Shown: piece after piece, positions 26,808 through 28,172 of the stretch
Numbering within the stretch: the first letter of the stretch is position 1
Layout of the letters: each line of letters opens with the position of its first letter
Notes under the pieces: model-generated
Database searches by the model: none
What the model was told of the DNA's origin: nothing
What the model saw: the letters and a program-made list of their open reading frames with translations, nothing else
Virus record (IMG/VR): IMGVR_UViG_3300042862_000570
Location: 1 to 28,172 of that record
Strand: one strand, 5' to 3'
Length of the DNA stretch: 28,172 bases
Origin: a virus
Program-made: the position numbers and the translations under genes

Positions 26808-28172
26808 TTACTCTCGTATCTGTGATTCATCTAATAATGAATTCCCTTTAATATCTGATTCAAAAATCATTTGTTTTTTCTGATTTTTAATGTCATTAAA
26901 TATTTTTAGGTTAGGGTTTCGTTTATTTTTTGTCTCTAATGCTAATGGAGAACCACCTTGGAATTTAGGTTTAGTAGAATCTGATTCGTCTCCATCTTTT
27001 TTCATGCCTGTAGCTCCAATTCTATCTTTACCTAAAGCATTATCTTGAGTACCTCTATTAGTTACTTTTTCTTCAGGTCTTCCCAATTCAGGATCTTCAT
27101 CATATCCAACAGGTACTTCACCGGCATCATATCTACCTCTACCATATAGCGCGGCTAAATCGTGTGGTGTACCATATGATTTACCTGTTTCAAGTGGATC
27201 ATTACCTTCGTTTTCAATTTGATTAATACGGAATTTGCGTTTAGCATCTTGAGCAATTAAATCTCTATATTCATCATATTGATCTTCACTTAAATGGAAT
27301 ATATTTTCATAGATATAATCAGTTGGTAACAATTTAGCTTCCATCATTTGAGCAGCTAGATCAACTTTTTCTTTCATCAATGCAATTCTTTCTTGATCGT
27401 AAATGATAGAAGGAGTAGTTAAAGATAATTCAAAGTTTGTTAATGATTCATCTGTATAACCTTGAGTATATAAGTGAACTAATGCAATTTTGTTTAATTC
27501 AGATACTACAATACGTTGAATACGTTCAATTGTACGTGCGAATCGGATATCTTCAGCAGCTAATGTAGCTTTACCTGTTAAATCTTTTTCGTAACCCATA
27601 AATGCTTTAGGCACTTTAAGGGCAGCAAATAATTTATCTCTTAAATATTCAACATCCTGGATTCCATCATATTGTAAGCCACCTAAATTGTCAATTTTAG
27701 TTGCTTGATCATTTCCACGAACCGGGATATAGAAATCCTCAAGTAAGTTTTGCATGTTGTACTTCAAGTTATAATCACCTGTTTGTTGATCAATATATGG
27801 AGTACGTTTCATTTTAGAAATTGTTTTTTGCATGAAATTTTCTACCTCAGCAGGAGCAATATTACCAACGTTAATATAGAATATACGTTTTTCAGGCGCA
27901 CGAACAATTCTATGAATTAACATCGCATCCTCCATCATAGTATATTGTTTAAACAATTTACGTCCTGGTTCTAGATAAGATCTACCATAAGGTAAGAAGT
28001 TAGTATCCGTTAATAAACGGAAATGTGACATTTCATAGTTGTCAAAATAAATTGAATTACCTTGCCCACCAGAATTAGGTACGTTGTAATAACCATAATC
28101 TGAAGGGGAAGAAATACCATCTGGATCAAATCTAAATCTTACAGAAGCGGGGTGGTCTTTATCATACCCATC
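26808..28172 (-). CDS. Portal vertex protein, gp20-like (N-terminus beyond window)
   Basis: 454 codons are open from the right edge to the stop at 26808; the ATG at 28031 is internal, because the same frame upstream encodes PASVRFRFDPDGISSPSDYG without interruption. The dodecameric portal nucleates head assembly and is the DNA gate. Conserved parts: MMEDAMLIHRIVRAPEKRIF with YINVGNIAPAEVENFM (T4 YRAMRAPERRVFYIDVGNLP), YNLKYNMQNLLEDFYIPVRG, IDNLGGLQYDGIQDVEYLRD with KLFAALKVPKAFMGYE, and ARTIERIQRIVVSELNKIAL. The C-terminal ~110 residues (NRGTQDNALGKDRIGATGMK to the end) are a hydrophilic tail without structure that I recognise. The next genes downstream are head core and protease genes, as expected. 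Confidence 0.95.
   Translation of the reverse strand, partial: DGYDKDHPASVRFRFDPDGISSPSDYGYYNVPNSGGQGNSIYFDNYEMSHFRLLTDTNFLPYGRSYLEPGRKLFKQYTMMEDAMLIHRIVRAPEKRIFYINVGNIAPAEVENFMQKTISKMKRTPYIDQQTGDYNLKYNMQNLLEDFYIPVRGNDQATKIDNLGGLQYDGIQDVEYLRDKLFAALKVPKAFMGYEKDLTGKATLAAEDIRFARTIERIQRIVVSELNKIALVHLYTQGYTDESLTNFELSLTTPSIIYDQERIALMKEKVDLAAQMMEAKLLPTDYIYENIFHLSEDQYDEYRDLIAQDAKRKFRINQIENEGNDPLETGKSYGTPHDLAALYGRGRYDAGEVPVGYDEDPELGRPEEKVTNRGTQDNALGKDRIGATGMKKDGDESDSTKPKFQGGSPLALETKNKRNPNLKIFNDIKNQKKQMIFESDIKGNSLLDESQIRE

Noticed and set aside
28031-28031. ATG at 28031 as the portal start
   Set aside because: The same frame continues upstream to the window edge with portal-like sequence, so this Met is internal.
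1-28172. tRNA genes, integrase, transposase or toxin-antitoxin pairs
   Set aside because: Looked for in gaps and among products on both strands; nothing with a cloverleaf or a matching motif was seen.

Overview
The window is part of the genome of a T4-like myovirus (contractile-tailed phage), read against its coding strand: every gene I can support is on the minus strand, so transcription runs from the right end to the left. The proteins recognisable from family motifs are the portal (gp20-like), prohead protease (gp21-like), scaffold/core (gp22-like), major capsid protein (gp23-like), neck proteins (gp13- and gp14-like), a tail completion/sheath-stabiliser protein (gp15-like) and the tail sheath (gp18-like). 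The DNA is AT-rich. Most starts lack a Shine-Dalgarno sequence and are preceded by A-rich stretches, a pattern typical of Bacteroidetes/Flavobacteriia and their phages. A flavobacterial, probably aquatic, host is therefore my best inference, not something the sequence proves.

Layout in transcription order. Right end (28172-23667): portal (cut by the window edge), three unidentified proteins with head-morphogenesis context, and the prohead protease, closed by a strong terminator. 23617-20438: a 143-nt leader with a promoter-like element and dyad, scaffold, major capsid protein, and a second terminator. 20401-17710: PhoH-like ATPase, a small structural-type protein, a fibre-like protein with a 159-bp tandem duplication, and a third terminator. 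17686-14684: gp13, gp14 and gp15 homologues packed head to tail. 14663-7101: an adhesin/fibre block with a SHAEG-repeat protein (12 x 14 residues), a 47-residue basic protein, two further fibre-like proteins, two small proteins and a giant 1338-residue protein containing exactly 47 tandem 17-residue repeats. 7059-3816: a tight non-structural cassette of sulfotransferase, a small protein, APS kinase, a small nucleotidyltransferase, a DUF2061 membrane protein and a family-9-like glycosyltransferase. 3796-1: three tandem paralogous structural-type proteins, a small coiled-coil protein and the tail sheath, cut by the left edge.

How it fits together. The right half builds the head (portal-nucleated core, protease maturation, capsid), the middle builds the neck and tail terminus, and the left half carries receptor-binding or decoration proteins. 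The sulfation/glycosylation cassette sits inside the adhesin block directly behind the giant fibre, which suggests that the phage makes PAPS and sulfates either its own fibre or a host surface glycan.

Control. A decamer reading ATATTTATAA on the coding strand occurs exactly ten times in intergenic gaps (plus one near match), almost always 4-18 nt before a start. Twice it, or its variant, follows immediately after an intrinsic terminator. It looks like this phage's late promoter or start-linked element, and it contains the T4 late promoter octamer in the reverse orientation. I saw no tRNA, CRISPR array, integrase, transposase or reverse transcriptase. The only gene-free stretch over 150 bases is 23475-23666.
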